From Strobilurus pachycystidiatus (lineage: Eukaryota; Basidiomycota; Agaricomycetes; Agaricales; Physalacriaceae): a stretch of DNA of 64,000 nt. The stretch is from contig JAHLMK010000001.1 of the NCBI GenBank assembly GCA_019915135.1, forward strand, positions 6,386,001 to 6,450,000. The letters are read 5' to 3'. A program made the position numbers and the translations under genes. The notes under the pieces were generated by a model. That model was given only the letters and a program-made list of their open reading frames with translations. It ran no database searches and was not told the DNA's origin. Positions 20,866 through 34,181 of this stretch are shown one piece after another. How positions within the stretch are numbered: position 1 is the first letter of the stretch; the number at the start of each line of letters is the position of its first letter.

Positions 20866-22775
20866 TGTACTAAAGCCTTGTGCTGCCGTATACATGTCTG
20901 GCACGTATCTCAAAACTTCACCATGAAGCTTGCGTGCGGGAGCCCTGTGATGCCGTATTTGAGGTCTAGGATGCCCAGAGAGGTTCTGGATGGTAGGACT
21001 AGGCGCGGGGTCAAAGGACGCGCAAACGGCGCCTGGATCCGTGTCCAGCATGCTCTGCATAAGTACATTCAGACTACAGACCAATGGTCATGTACAAGGA
21101 ACTGAGGACGCCGTGTACCGGGTCTAGAACCCTCGGAGAGGTCCCGGTTGATAGGAATAGGCACAGCGTCGAAAGACCTGCAAACAGCGACTGGGTATGT
21201 GCTCCAGCTGGTATATGGCGCAAAGTCCAAAACTTTACCATGAAGCTCTTGTGCAGAAGCTTTGTGCCGCCGTATTTAAGGTCTAGGACCATTAGGCACA
21301 TTCCCATTATCAGGAATAGCCGCGGCGTCGAAGGACGCACAAACGGCGGCGGGTTCCGTGTCCAGCCTGCTCTGCAGGTCAACCATCAAAACTACATGGT
21401 GATCCCTTTGTGCGCGGACTTCGAGCCGCCGTATTCTAGCTCTGAGACCCTCAGAGAGGTCCCGAATGGCAGTAATAGCCGCGCCGTCAAAGGACGCGCA
21501 AACGGCAGCTGGGTCTGTGCCCAAGCTGATATGTGGCGCAAAATCCGAAACTACAACATGAAGCTCTTGTGCGCGGGCTTCGAGCCGCCGTATTCGAGCT
21601 CTGAGACCCTCAGAGAGGTCCCGAATGGCAGGAATAGCCGCGCCGTCAAAAGACGCGCAAACGGCGGCTGGATCCGTGTCCAGCCTGCTCTGCAGGTCAA
21701 CTATCAAAACTACATGATGATCCTCTCGTGCGCGGGCCTCGAGCCGCCGTATTCGAGGTTCTGGACACCTAGGGAGGTTCCGGATAGCAGGAATAGCCGC
21801 GGCGTCAAAAGACGCGCAAACGGCAGCTGGGTCTGTGCCCAAGCTGATATGTGGCGCAAAATCCGAAACTACACCATGAAGCTCTTGTGCGCGGGCTTCG
21901 AGCCGCCGTATTCGAGCTCTGAGACCCTCAGAGAGGTCCCGAATGGCAGGAATAGCCGCCCCGTCAAAATACGCGCAAACGGCGGCGGGTTCCGTGTCCA
22001 GCCTGCTCTGCAGGTGAACAATCAAAACTACATGGTTATAGCGTTGTGCGCGGACCCCGAGCCGCCGTATTTGAGGTCTGGGACCATTAGAGAGGTCCCG
22101 GATGGCAGGAATAGGCACGCCGTCAAAATACGCGCAAACGGCGGCGGGTTCCGTGTCCAGCCTGCTCTGCATGTGAACAATCAAAACTACATGGTGATGC
22201 GTTTGTGCGCGAGCTTCGAGCCGCCGGATTCGAGGTCCTGGACACCTAGGGAGGTCCCGAATAGCAGGAATAGCCGCGCAGTCAAAAGACGCGCAAACGG
22301 CAGCTGGGTCTGTGCCCAAGCTGATATGTGGCGCAAAATCCGAAACTACACCATGAAGCTCTTGTGCGCGGGCTTCGAGCCGCCGTATTCGAAGTCTGAG
22401 TCCATCATAGAGGTCCCGAATGGCAGGAATAGCCGCGGCGTCAAAAGACGCGCAAACGGCGGCTGGATCCGTGTCCAGCCTGCTCTGCAGGTCAACTATC
22501 AAAACTACATGATGATCCTCTCGTGCGCGGGCCTCGAGCCGCCGTATTCGAGGTCCTGGACACCTAGGGAGGTCCCGAATAGCAGGAATAGCCGCGCAGT
22601 CAAAAGACGCGCAAACGGCAGCTGGGTCTGTGCCCAAGCTGATATGTGGCGCAAAATCCGAAACTACACCATGAAGCTCTTGTGCGCGGGCTTCGAGCCG
22701 CCGGACTCGAGGTCCTGGACACCTAGGGAGGTCCCGAATAGCAGGAATAGCCGCAGCGTCAAAAGACGCGCAAAT
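20866..22775. repeat. 159 bp A/B tandem array, 12 units
   Basis: Units start at 20866, 21025, 21183, 21342 and then every 159 bp to 22614. By translated pattern they fall into two types. A contains ...WVCAQADMWRKIRNY..., and B contains ...RVQPALQVN.QNYM.... The order is A B A B A B A B B A B A, mostly a 318 bp A-B dimer with one B-B step. Because 159 is 53 codons, frames without a stop stay open over many units on both strands (622 codons plus, 534 minus). I treat it as a satellite rather than a gene, with reserve. Confidence 0.75.
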
Positions 22776-23717
22776 GGCGGCATGTGTTCCCCATCCCTCT
22801 GGTACTCTCACTACCCCGGGGTCCTGACCTCTGAGGGACTCCGGCATCTGTCCCAGGGTGCGCATGCATGTACACAACAACGTATAAGCGGGGATTTACA
22901 TCTGCAGTCTTACCTCAAGTGCCAGACCCTTTTGATGGCTCCGGACCCTTAAATCGCGCCACCTTTTTGCTTCTACACTCATGTAGACTCAACGTCGGAT
23001 CCTAGAACTTTGTACACATCATTGAGAAGGCCCAATACGCCTCTGGAGGACGTGTACGCCCGCTCCGCCCACTGTAGCAGCTTGAGAACGGGGAAATGAG
23101 CGATTTTCTTACATGTTTCTCAAAGATAATACATTATTTAATCGTCTGACGGTCGGATCGCATCGTAAACATCGTAGAAATGTTCGCCTCTATCGCCTGA
23201 GCAATAGAGCAAAAGGGATGAAGTCAATCGGACCTGATTTGGGTGTGCCAGAGCAGCTGCAATGTACGGGCGCGTTTTGGTGTACAGGGGCTCTCACGCC
23301 TCTTGAATTACCGTGTTTTGGCCGGGCTACCGGGCCGAATTTCCTACTACATGGGGGAACGATGAAAAGGGTGCGGGTGTACATTGACTATTGTTCATTC
23401 AATAACTAATGTTCATTGCAGCATAATGAGTAGTCGGATAACTCTTGTTTTTGAGTTGAAAGACAGCAATAGCTGGATTAGTATGCTCACCAAGGGCTTG
23501 GAGGCCAAGTTGACTATAAACAATTGATGTGCATGCTACGTATGTGGGATTACTTGCCGGTAAATTACTTGATTGAACCAAATCAACAATGGGCTAATGA
23601 CGCATTCAATTCTGAACACGTCTGAGTTCTGGTTGATAGATAATAGTTCAAATCAAGTCAAGAATAAGCTTTTAATCCACTTGCAATGCAGTATGTTATT
23701 ATTGGCAGTCAATCTTT
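22776..23717. other. Gene-free stretch at a composition change
   Basis: No supported gene or repeat. GC content falls visibly near 23100, and the DNA stays AT-richer through the next two genes. Confidence 0.35.
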
Positions 23718-24176
23718 GAGGGCAAGCGGTATCATCATGAGCCGTTTTTGGGTGCGTTTAAGATTGTGTTGACGCGGTGTGCAATATCACTGCCGATATG
23801 CAATCCGAGGGCAAGCGGTATCATCATGAGCCGTTTTTGGGTGCGTTTAAGATTGTGTTGACGCGGTGTGCAATATCACTGCCGACATGCAATCCGAGGG
23901 CAGGCGGTATCATCATGAGCCGTTTTTGGGTGCGGTTAAGATTGTGTTGACGTGGTGTGCAATATCACTATCGACATGCAATCCGAGGGCAAGCGGTATC
24001 ATCATGAGCCGTTTTTGGGTGCGTTTAAGATTGTGTTGACGCGGTGTGCAATATCACTATCGACATGCAATCCGAGGGCAAGCGGTATCATCATGAGCCG
24101 TTTTTGGGTGCGGTTAAGATTGTGTTGACGCGGTGTGCAATATCACTACCCACATGCAATCCGAGGGCAAGCCGTA
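23718..24176. repeat. 89 bp tandem array, 5 copies plus a partial
   Basis: Copies start at 23718, 23807, 23896, 23985, 24074 and 24163 (partial), each beginning GAGGGCAAGCGGTATCATCA. They differ by a few bases (for example GCGTTTAAG versus GCGGTTAAG). The array lies about 300 bp upstream of the next gene. Confidence 0.85.
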
Positions 24177-24323
24177 GTGAAATAGATGAGTTCGGTTGTA
24201 TCGTTGCGGTCCAAAAGACTATGCGTTTCTTTTGGAATACATTTCTAACATAATTTCAGACTTCACCACATTGCTATCACAACATCAGCCTATACGCAAC
24301 TACTTGACTTTACTCAACTCTTG

Positions 24324-24382
24324 GTACGTTATATACAATTTGGTTCAAAGTGCTGTCATACTAACTTTGAACTTTTATTCAG
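24324..24382 (+). other. Probable 5'UTR intron with inverted TTCAAAGT motif
   Basis: GTACGT...CTAAC...TTCAG bounds a 59 bp intron-shaped segment. It contains GTTCAAAGT (24343-24351) and ACTTTGAAC (24364-24372); the second arm overlaps the branch site CTAAC. A second one follows 19 bp later. Confidence 0.5.
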
Positions 24383-24401
24383 CTTGCAACTACTTCAACC
24401 C

Positions 24402-24456
24402 GTAAGTGATATAAACTTGGTTCAAAGTTGCTTATCAATAACTTTGAACTTACAAG
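24402..24456 (+). other. Second probable 5'UTR intron with the same inverted motif
   Basis: GTAAGT...ACAAG, 55 bp, with GTTCAAAGT at 24420-24428 and ACTTTGAAC at 24441-24449. It ends seven bases before the ATG at 24463. Confidence 0.45.
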
Positions 24457-24462
24457 TTTATA

Positions 24463-27400
24463 ATGGAATCTCAACAGCCTTTAATTACAAAGGTTTCACA
24501 CAACAACCGGGCAAATTTGGCTAAGGTATGGATGGTACTTCATTCTAGTCAATGATCAATCTGATATAGATCCACAGAAAAGCAAAATGTCAAGAAAATC
24601 AGTATGTTGTTCTGGACTGTATAAGATAGTTACTTATTGCATATTAGCTGAACACCGTGCATCTGGATGATGCTGTCCCACTAGAGTTGGGCCAATACTT
24701 TTTGGGTTACACTATTGTGCAGGTGGCACACACACTTGATGGAGAGCATCCTCCCTTGATTCGTTGGAAGAATCTGCGTGATGCAGATGGCAAAATCACT
24801 CGCGTATTGGTGGATCGGTTTACGAATGGGGAGGGAAAATTCTCCCTTGTTCCCAACAATGCCATTACTATTGGTGTTGAGGGTAAGGATAGCATTGAGC
24901 CTGATTCCCTCAACACTGATGCGCGGGGACCCTTTCTTCCTGCTAAATGGAAAGTGTTGCCAAACAAGAAATTCCCCTCTAGTTTCTTGATTAATGGCTT
25001 GCATCGGAAATTGGCAACACGAGTACTATGCAAGGGTGCAATTGATGCATGGGAAGCAGCACATGCTGCACCAAATGATCCACAATCGGCCAAGGTCAAA
25101 GCAGAGGCTGCTGCTACGATTCAAAGTCAGGGCACATTTTTGGCAGCGGTGTACGATATTGAGGCAATGAAAGCCAATGCCCAACAATACGCCATGTGCA
25201 TGGCTTACTTGACCAGTAACAATTTTGCATCCCGGCCGGATAGCATGCATTTTCAATTGGTGGATGCGGTCAAACGCTATGGATTGGCAAAGCTAGAGGG
25301 AACAGATGTTGATGCTGTCGTTAGCATGCTGCGGGGATCAAATGGCCAAGATTTGAACAAACTCTTTGCTCCTCAGCATCTTGAAGCGATACAAGATTTA
25401 TATCTTATCTTCTGCTATCCTCATTTTGCAAATGGACTATCGTGGGATGTGAATACTATCATGGAAATGCGCAAAACCTTTTGGATGGTATGTTAACAAT
25501 TGATTCTTCAATCAATATTTCAACTGATTCCTTCTATTAGTTTCTTGTCCAGATTCTGCAATCCTGTTCTGAACAGATGCAGTTTCTATTTGGCACAGAT
25601 GATCAATTCTTGGGCGATCCAGAGCAGCATGACACAACAGACGCGCAAAAACGTTGTGACTACAATCTGCTAGCAGGAAAAGGTGGCGAAGAGCCATATC
25701 CAAAACATTTGATTGTTCTTCGTGATCGATGGATGAATCTTGTCTTGGCGGAGCTTGACACAGTCTATGACATGACCCTGTCAAAAGAGTTCTCATTCTT
25801 TGGAGCTCCAATAGTTGAAACGAACAATCCTTGGGAGGACGGTCTAGTGTCCTATGCGAAAGGTTTTGAAAATGCACTACCTCGCATCACCAAAAGCTTT
25901 TGGGACCAGCTTCCGGATGGTCTTTCAAAGGATGACCAAATTTCCCTCCATAATCTCACACGTCGTACGGGTCCTCGAGTTGCATATTGGCTTGACACTA
26001 TCCAACCTTTTGCTATCCCCGGTCTACCCATCATCACTTGCTCTTTTCTGGATGCATATGTTCGGGATATGAGCAAAATTGGTCCCGCTATTGATCTTGT
26101 TGCCGGATGGATCCTACCCGGACAAGACTTCTTTATCAAACGTCTTCCTCACAACGACAGCAAAAAAGACAAGGTCTTTCCATGGGCGGGATCCTCTAAT
26201 GCAATTGCCCAAACCTTGGAATATTTCTGTGGTTATGACGATGTTGAAGATTGGCGCATAGGATCCCCTGATGTGAACAATATGCCGGGGGCACCACAGG
26301 ATATATTCAATCAAGTGGGTTAATATGTTGATTATATTGTGAATGATTTACTGATGCAACTTTAGTTTCATCGTTTCTTCCTGGAATACCGCACGACACT
26401 GCTTATGCCTCTATTGCCATTGATTCAGCAATATCTTGGTGTTCATCTGTACCCCAAGTCAGCCCGTGTCACTGCTTTTGGTGATCCTAGCACTGGGAAA
26501 CAGCACCAAGAGGCATTTGTGAAGAGTGTAGCTGAAACTCTACGTGATTGGCGGTCAGGAGCAATCAAATACGCAAACAAAACTCTTAGGGTGGATCCAA
26601 AGGCCACCGTAGAGACAGTGATACCTCGCGTTACTCCAACACTTGCATTAGCAGGGGTAGATGTAAAAGGATTTCCACCATATGGAGGACAGGTCGGCAA
26701 GCAGGAAGCAATAGAGATGCGCTCCACTGTCTTTCGTGCAATCTCACTCCTTCCCTACAATTGGATGTCTGGCTTCTCCAAATCGTCTAAAGCTCCTGCC
26801 GACCTCATCACTCAAATACTTTGTCAATTGGAGCATATCAACTCTTCCGGTGCCGAGTTGTATGAAAATTGCGGCATTCTTGCATTACGCAAAGAGGTTC
26901 TGGACTTGATGAACTCGTGTATTGGTATGGGCTTCTGGGCATATTGGGATAACCAATTGTTAAACTGTAAGTGTCATTATTTGCGTCAGTGTCACTGTCA
27001 TTAAACATATGTATAGTGCGGGAGGTTGACTTGGAACATATTCTCGAAAACAAAACTCATCTGGGAATATTTGGTGATATGGGCTTCCATCTCAAAATTG
27101 TCTTGGATGATGCTATTGGGATCATTCACAAGTCGTTTGTGACACTCTCACGTGTGTTCATGGATAAACACAAGCTCGGGATTCCATTAGACGCCAATGA
27201 CCCCAAAACCGGTTATTATGCTCCTAGCTCAATTGAACAACCACTTTCGCAACTTTGGAGAGTAAGTGTTATTAATTGAGTTCAATGATGAGCTATGTTG
27301 ACTTTGAACCATATCTAGGAGGCCATTACCACGCAACTGCATGTTGCTTTGACCAAAGAAGGTGTATCATCAAACAATCTGATCAACGATGAAATCATTG

Positions 27401-28294
27401 ATTATTATGTTGATCATTATGATTTGCGTGTCGAGTACCATGACATCGAAACATCTCGCTCGTACTTCAAACATCCGGACGACGGTGTAGAAGATCAGGA
27501 CGAGGCAACTCCTACTCTTCCCAAAGGCAATGAGGAGAAAGAGGACAATGATGATGATGATGATGATGAATATGAGCAAGGGGATTTGAGAGGGTTGACA
27601 CAAGCAGTCAATCAAGAAATCAATTCAGGTGAGTGCAATACATCTATAGGGCTGCTTAATTTCTGATAGTTTTCAGATTTGCCTCCTTCGGACATTGATT
27701 CAGATTCGGACTCTGACTCTGACTCTGATGCAGACTCAAACATGATATGTTCAAAAGACAATGATCCGTTGTTTGACTTGGAGGCTCAATACTCAGATTT
27801 GGGAGGAGAAAATGATGACAGTGATTTAGACTTGGAGAGTCGTAAATCGACAAGCCCTCGTAAGTCTTGATTCCGTAATTATGCATCTATTGATTAAATC
27901 CTCATAGTGATTATGATTCCAACAGAACCGGTAACACCACCTTCTGATGCACAAGAAAAGGAAGGAGCTTCTTCGGTACACCCAACTACACCTGTAGTTG
28001 AATCGGAGCATGAGCAAGTGATTCCTCCTTTACCAAAGCGTAGATTGATACGTAAACTCGGTAAGATTTTCAACCTTCTAACTTGACATCTATACTGATA
28101 ATCTTGAAGTTAAATCCAGTGCTATGGTTATATCAGATAGTGATGACGACGTGGATCAAAAGGGTGGTGTCAGTGCTTGGATTGGCAATTACGGTGGTAA
28201 TCGGAAAAGGCGGCGAGTGACAGATGGTGCTGTTTCACCATTGGCAATGAAAAGAGGAAAACGACCGCGTCCCAACATGGTAGAATCTGACTGA
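24463..28294 (+). CDS. Unnamed subtelomeric protein, acidic with basic C-terminal tail (~1119 aa)
   Basis: Ten exons join in phase: 24463-24525, 24578-24601, 24648-25487, 25541-26314, 26366-26966, 27017-27261, 27319-27628, 27677-27859, 27926-28060 and 28110-28294. The ATG at 24587 is an alternative start. The first about 850 residues are a folded-looking domain with no family I recognise. FLINGLHRKLA near residue 144 recalls the N-G-x-H-R box of ParB-like proteins, a weak similarity only. The C-terminal part is disordered: an Asp run (DNDDDDDDEYEQ), Ser-Asp repeats (SDSDSDSDSDADS), basic clusters fitting nuclear import (PKRRLIRKL, NRKRRRVTDG) and a VISDSDDD stretch like a SUMO-interacting motif. 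It lies 160 bp upstream of, and in the same direction as, the TLH helicase. A nuclear role at chromosome ends is inferred. Confidence 0.75.
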
Positions 28295-28454
28295 TATTTT
28301 GTGTAACGTATATTTGTATATCATTGTTTTATCCAGTTTGCCTCCGGGCCACAAAGTTGAGTAATACGCTTTCAATAGGCGATAAATTTCTATTGTATGT
28401 GTCTCCTCAAATACTAACATTATAGCTTAGATTTCTAGTATCAATTGCTTCAAC

Positions 28455-31400
28455 ATGTCATCCAAACGCACTCATTCGAGTAAACAAGATACACAAAAGA
28501 AAAAACGCAAGTTATCTATAACTCCATTGCCAGTATGTCGTAGTTTCATCAATCGAAGTAAAATCACTAATGACGCATGTAGCTTTCCATCAATCTGGTT
28601 CGAAGCCACCATGTACTGACTTTGAACACTTATTAATAACATTTTTAATAGGATATTAGCCAGACACATGCATCATCAAAACCATCATCTCTAAAATCAC
28701 AAGACAATGATTTTCCATTACCCGTAAGTAATGATAATTCAAGCCATTGTATTATAATGACAATTATTCTAGGCTTCCTTCAATATTGAAGAGACCTCCA
28801 AAGTACGAAGATCATCCCTTGCGTCTTTGTACTTTATACTAATTATATTTGGAACAGATCCAAGCAATGAAATTCCCGACTGTTTGTATATATTGAGAAT
28901 TTATATGCTTTGAAACTAATATACTTTGACAGGTTCTAGACACTGATATTGACTATCAGTGTGTCCCTTGGCAGAATAACTCTGATCTTCTGACCTGTGT
29001 TGCTTTGGAACATGTTGGGATTATCATCAATCAACAACTCAATATATTCATATGTATTGAATGCGAGTGTGCAGTTACATGTGGGAATCTGGGGGTACAT
29101 TTATCCAGAAAGCATGGTCAAAGGAATTTGCAGAAGTGGATCGACGAGTTTATACTCAATCGCTTTGAAGTTGAAAAGACACTGCCAGTGATTGACCCTT
29201 CCATTGAACCACATGCTTTTATTCATGGATTGGTCAATCAACTTGGATTTGTCTGTAGCCATTGCGGATTTGCAACTTCTAAGGAAACGACAATGAAGCA
29301 ACATGGAAGCAAGCTACATAAAGACATTCCAGCTGCGGAAAGAACAATTATCCCCAATGTTCATATCCAACGCCTATCAAATTGGCCAGAACATTCATTT
29401 TTTTATGTGACAACACCGTTCATAAAAGAACCAATTAAATTGGGTGATTCCAATGAATTAATTGGCGAGGTTGCTGCATTTGATTGGACCATATCAAAAT
29501 TAGGCTCGGAAACTACGGATCCACGTTTGGTGAATCCTCTGCTTAATCGCACAAAATGGCATAATCTTGTTAAAGACTTCAAACCTGAAGAGTTGAAACT
29601 CCAGCTGGCTTTTGCAGCAGAGCCGTTGCCACTATCTTCTTTGAAAGATGTCCTCTGGATGTATTTCAATCAAGCGACAGATCAACTTGATCAAACGGAT
29701 TTACTTACGTGTCAACGTTTGAATACACATGATCCTGATAAGACGTAAGTTGTTTATTATAATGGTATACACATTATCTAATTCACTTATATAGTGGCAT
29801 CAACAATACCCCACTTCATCGTCACCATCAACATTCCACTACATTGCGCTCATATGTGATGCCTATTACACATTTTCTCATGGGATTATTGGCTCAAGGC
29901 AGCAATGCTTATTTTGCTTTTCCTACTTCCCCAGCTCTCAGTGAAGCATTGTCTGAATTACGCATAATTCACTTGACCAACTCTACATTGGCATGTGTAG
30001 TTATCCATAAAGTGTTCAAAGCACTATGGCATGCAGAGTGGGCTGGATCCGATTTCAAGGATCCCACATTGTGCTTTTTAGCAATGTTCAATCTCAAAGC
30101 AGACGGAAGCTTTAATTCTGCCAAGGATGTAACACCGGGAATTGCCCGAATTATCCGATGTATTCAACTATTCAACATAGTTGAACTGCATAATCTGATG
30201 TCACACCATGAAGCAAATGTTGATATTGATATTGCTTGGACACAGATTGCACCGTGGGTGCGGGATAAGGAAAGAAGCACATTTGCTGCTTTGTGCAGCA
30301 TTCAACAATATGCGTCCTCTTTGGCTTATTCATCGCTATCAATGCCCAGAGTCTTTTGGGTTGACACTCAAACATTTCGGAAAATGCTGTATCAAGGTCA
30401 ATCCTTTGATCTTGATCAGTATCAACAAATATGTCGCAATCTTCAGGATCACATTACAATCTTGTGGAAACAGGACATTTGCTTTGATCTGGACATTCAT
30501 GTTCCATGGACCCAACTTTGCGATAATCTGGTCAATTCCCAACCAGGATACTCTCTTTTTGACGATAACAACAATCCCTTTGCTGCGCATAAAAACGATC
30601 TTCCAAAAACATTCCTAACCCATCCTGAAATACAAAAATCCTTTGCCAAACTGCAGACTGATGGTTGGGTGTGGGATACGTTGAAATGTCGCAAGTGGTT
30701 GAACAGTCTGGCCAATTTGGAGAAAAGCATCATGATTGAGGTCCAGTTGACAAGTGGGGGACCACCGCGTGGCACAGAGCTGGTGAATATGTTAGTTCGC
30801 AATGTCCAAACTCGTACACGGAATCTATACGGACTTAACAATCATTTGGGCGTCATTCGACAATACGATAAAACATCTAATAACCACCAACAAGACAAAC
30901 TCATTCCAAATGGTCTTGATGCTTTCATATCCGACATCATAATTCAACTCCACACTCTGGCACGCCCTTTCGCTGCATTTCTTGCAACAAAGGTTTTTCC
31001 CAACGATACTTCGGTTGCTTGTCAATATGCAGAGATGTTATTTATGGACTTTGGGAAGCCATTTGACTCACAGACTCTGAGTCGTGGTATGGCCACTTGG
31101 TCACAATCAATCTTGGGATGGGAATTGACTTTGAATTCACACCGTCATTGTTATGTTGCTTGGCATCGTCGACTGAGTCAAAGTCTTAATGCTTTGATTC
31201 AGGAAACCGAAGCAACTTCAACAGTTGCTACATTACAAACAGGTCATGCAAAATCAACGGAAGATCGGATTTATGGGTTGACCAGAGAAGCAATGTTGGG
31301 TTCATCAAGCGAAATGATTCAGCTTTACCTTGACAATTCAGCCGAGTGGCAGCGCCAGCTTCGACTTGTTCCTACTGGTTACATCAATTCTTTCCCCAAT

Positions 31401-34181
31401 TCACATTGGACAAAGTTTGATGACTTGGTGGTGTCCAATAGTCTCAAGCTTGATGTTTCCAAAACATACACCTGTGATTCACGTGGATTACTCCAAGAGA
31501 TTCAGTTGTTTCAAAGTAATGCACACACATTACTTTTGAATAATCAAACTCAAGGATTTGATGGCATCTTGGGAAAGTTGGAAACATTGGAACATAAAAT
31601 GGATACATTGATGAAGACAATAGAGCCTAACGGTTTTACTGTTGTGTCTATGAATAATGTTTCCCATAATGGTGCATGTCCAGAGACCGACAATTCAACA
31701 TTTGTGGATGATGACATTACTCTTCGTCTATGTGATCCATCACCTCTTGATGTTGATTCCACCGCATCCACTTTTCTATCACCAAATGCTACGCTGGAAC
31801 TATCCATCAGTTCAAAGTTAGCACAACCTCTTTCTGAACTAGCTGGTAAGATAATCTTTGATTTTTATAATACACTGTAGAGTGACTAATATTATCTTTT
31901 ATAGATCAAAACAGTTCAAAGTCAAAACACTCTATCATTGAACGACCAATTCGTTTGGATCTCAGTATGTTATTTCTCTCTCATTTCTTAAAATATGCTG
32001 ATATATTTCTATAGAAGCAATTGCCAAAGGGCGTACTCAATCTTCAAGACAGAAAAATCAATCTAAACAAACTCCGAGTATGAGATTTACAAATTTTATC
32101 AAACTTTAAGTCTCATAATTCTCCTCAGAACCAACTATATCATCATCACCACCACTATCAATCTCAGTTCCTATGGCCATCACATCCACGCTCTACACCG
32201 ATCCAAATCAGATTTCAGTTGAAGATCCTCTCACTTATGTGCGATCTCTTTTGGGAAAGCCCAACATTGTATGGTCTTGCAAAGAACAACGAGAGGCTAT
32301 TCCCGTAGTCACTCGTTTGGATCAAGATGTCATTTTGGCTATGCGAACAGCATCTGGAAAAAGCATGGTCATTATTGCTGCAACACGTTATGAAGATGGC
32401 ATAACGGTTATTGTTGCTCCACTTGTTGCTCTGAAAGACGATTGGGGGAGACGGCTGAAGACACTTGGTATTCCCTTTGAGACTTTTGAAACCCAAGTCA
32501 ATGCACCTAATCAAAAGACACTCGTTGGGAATACCAAGTTTATTCTAGTATCGTCTGATGTTGCTGCCAATAATCGGTGGAAGCATGCTGTTGGGGATCT
32601 TGCACATCGAAAGACCATTATTCGATATGTATTTGATGAGTTTCACACATACTTTGTGGACTCCACATATCGACAGGCTCTTGATCGTCCATATGCACTT
32701 CGCGCTCAACTTGCCTGTCAATATGTCTTACTGTCGGGTTCATTCCCACCATCAGTTCTTCCTTGGGCTCAGGATGCTTTTTTGTTGCACAATCCCATTG
32801 AGTTTCGCACACATACCAATAGGTTCAATATCAAATATGATATCCAACCAGCCTATCCAAATCTGAGGAACTCTGTGATAGCATTCAAGCAATATCTGCA
32901 TAATGTCCAGAAGGATCCCAAATATCAGTTTGGTCCAAAAGGCAGATATTTGATATTTGTTCCTTTTGTTAATGATGGCAAATTGGTCGCAAAGCAGCTA
33001 GGCATTGAAATTTATCATGCAAATAGCAGGAAAAACCCTGTTAGTCAGGAAGAACTTGATGCACGCTATATGCGGTGGATGAAAGGAACATATATTGGAC
33101 TTGTTGCAAGTGGAGCATTATCTGCGGGAGTTGACTGTCCTAATGTTCGTTTGGTTGGTCATTTGGGAGACCCATATAATGCCATATCCTACATCCAAGA
33201 AAGTGGACGTGGTGGACGCGATGATGAACCAGCTATTGCAGCAATATTTCCATATGGAGCTCGGAAGTCATTCCAAACCAAAGAGCTTCAGAATGGAGAT
33301 GCAGACATTCGAGGCATTAATGTCATTACAAATATGCTCTATCCCATGCAACCACGTATATGGCCTCAAAGCTGTATCCGTTACCAATTCACGGAATTTG
33401 CGGATGGCAAAGCGCATCATTGCTACGAGTTTGAATTGACAGAGCCTTGCAAGTTTTGTTGGGATTGTGAGTACTGGATTATTTTTTGTTATTATTACTA
33501 ACAAAAAATACAGATCATCACTTGCCACCAAGTGTCGATACATGGCATGGCATTCCATGTCTTTCAAATGGGAACCTTGATGATATTCTCAACGGATTGC
33601 CCCAAACCATAGTTGAACAACATGGAATTGCCAAAGCCAAGGAGATTCTACATACTGCATATAATCCGATACAGCAACAATCAGCAGCTCGCTTGGGAAG
33701 CACAATGTCTGTGGAAGATCCGCAAATAGCAGGTTATGTTCAAATGTTGGAACTTGGGGGTGCAGGCTGTGGATGGTGCTTGGGTATGGGAGGGCAAATC
33801 TTATTGCATGATGCTGGAATTGAGGGAGCGTGTAGTGAAATCAAGCATGATTATCACACATATGTGGAGTTTAGACAAAGCATTCGCTTTGAAGGCGCGT
33901 GTTGTTGGAAATGCGGAGTCATTACAAAAGGGACAAACAAACTCCATGCAGAATATGTAAAGGGAAAGGAAACTAAATGCAAAGCACATAATTTTCTTTT
34001 TGCATTAGTTTACTACATTTTTAGACATAAAAAGAAGGAACTTACGTACAAGTTTTCCTGTGATTTCAATGGCCTGGATGACTATATTGTTTGGGTGGGA
34101 GAGCCACATAGTATACATGGTACCAATTTTTTTGCAGTTGTATATTGGTATTGGACTACATACATTATTATATCCAAGTAG
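28455..34181 (+). CDS. Telomere-linked RecQ-family helicase (TLH), 1731 aa
   Basis: Ten exons join in phase: 28455-28532, 28652-28723, 28773-28802, 28858-28881, 28933-29744, 29795-31845, 31905-31964, 32015-32077, 32129-33466 and 33514-34181. The N-terminus is Lys-rich. Two zinc-finger-like groups, C109..C112...H124....H129 and C176..C179...H192....H197, resemble the OrsD-type fingers often fused to fungal RecQ proteins. The middle domain has GPPRGTEL near residue 662, also typical of these fusions. The helicase core has TASGKS (1137-1142), DEFH (1233-1236), LSGSFPP, ALSAGVDCPNVRLVGHLGDP and QESGRGGRD (1420-1428), the RecQ order of motifs. Cys pairs follow (CKFC, CGWC, CCWKC). RecQ enzymes unwind DNA 3'-to-5', and TLH copies mark fungal chromosome ends. 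No stop or frameshift was found. The last about 40 residues run into sequence bordering the array, so the C-terminus may be trimmed. Confidence 0.85.

Noticed and set aside
21084..22952. 622-codon plus-strand frame, and the 534-codon minus-strand frame, as a gene
   Set aside because: Both are explained by a 159 bp tandem repeat whose length is a multiple of three. Neither has intron structure or a recognisable protein pattern.
1..23000. TET/JBP gene linked to the KDZ transposase
   Set aside because: Looked for because this linkage is known in some mushrooms, but no reading frame shows the expected dioxygenase motifs.
23718..24176. CRISPR array
   Set aside because: The 89 bp repeats are contiguous with no spacers, and the genome is clearly eukaryotic.
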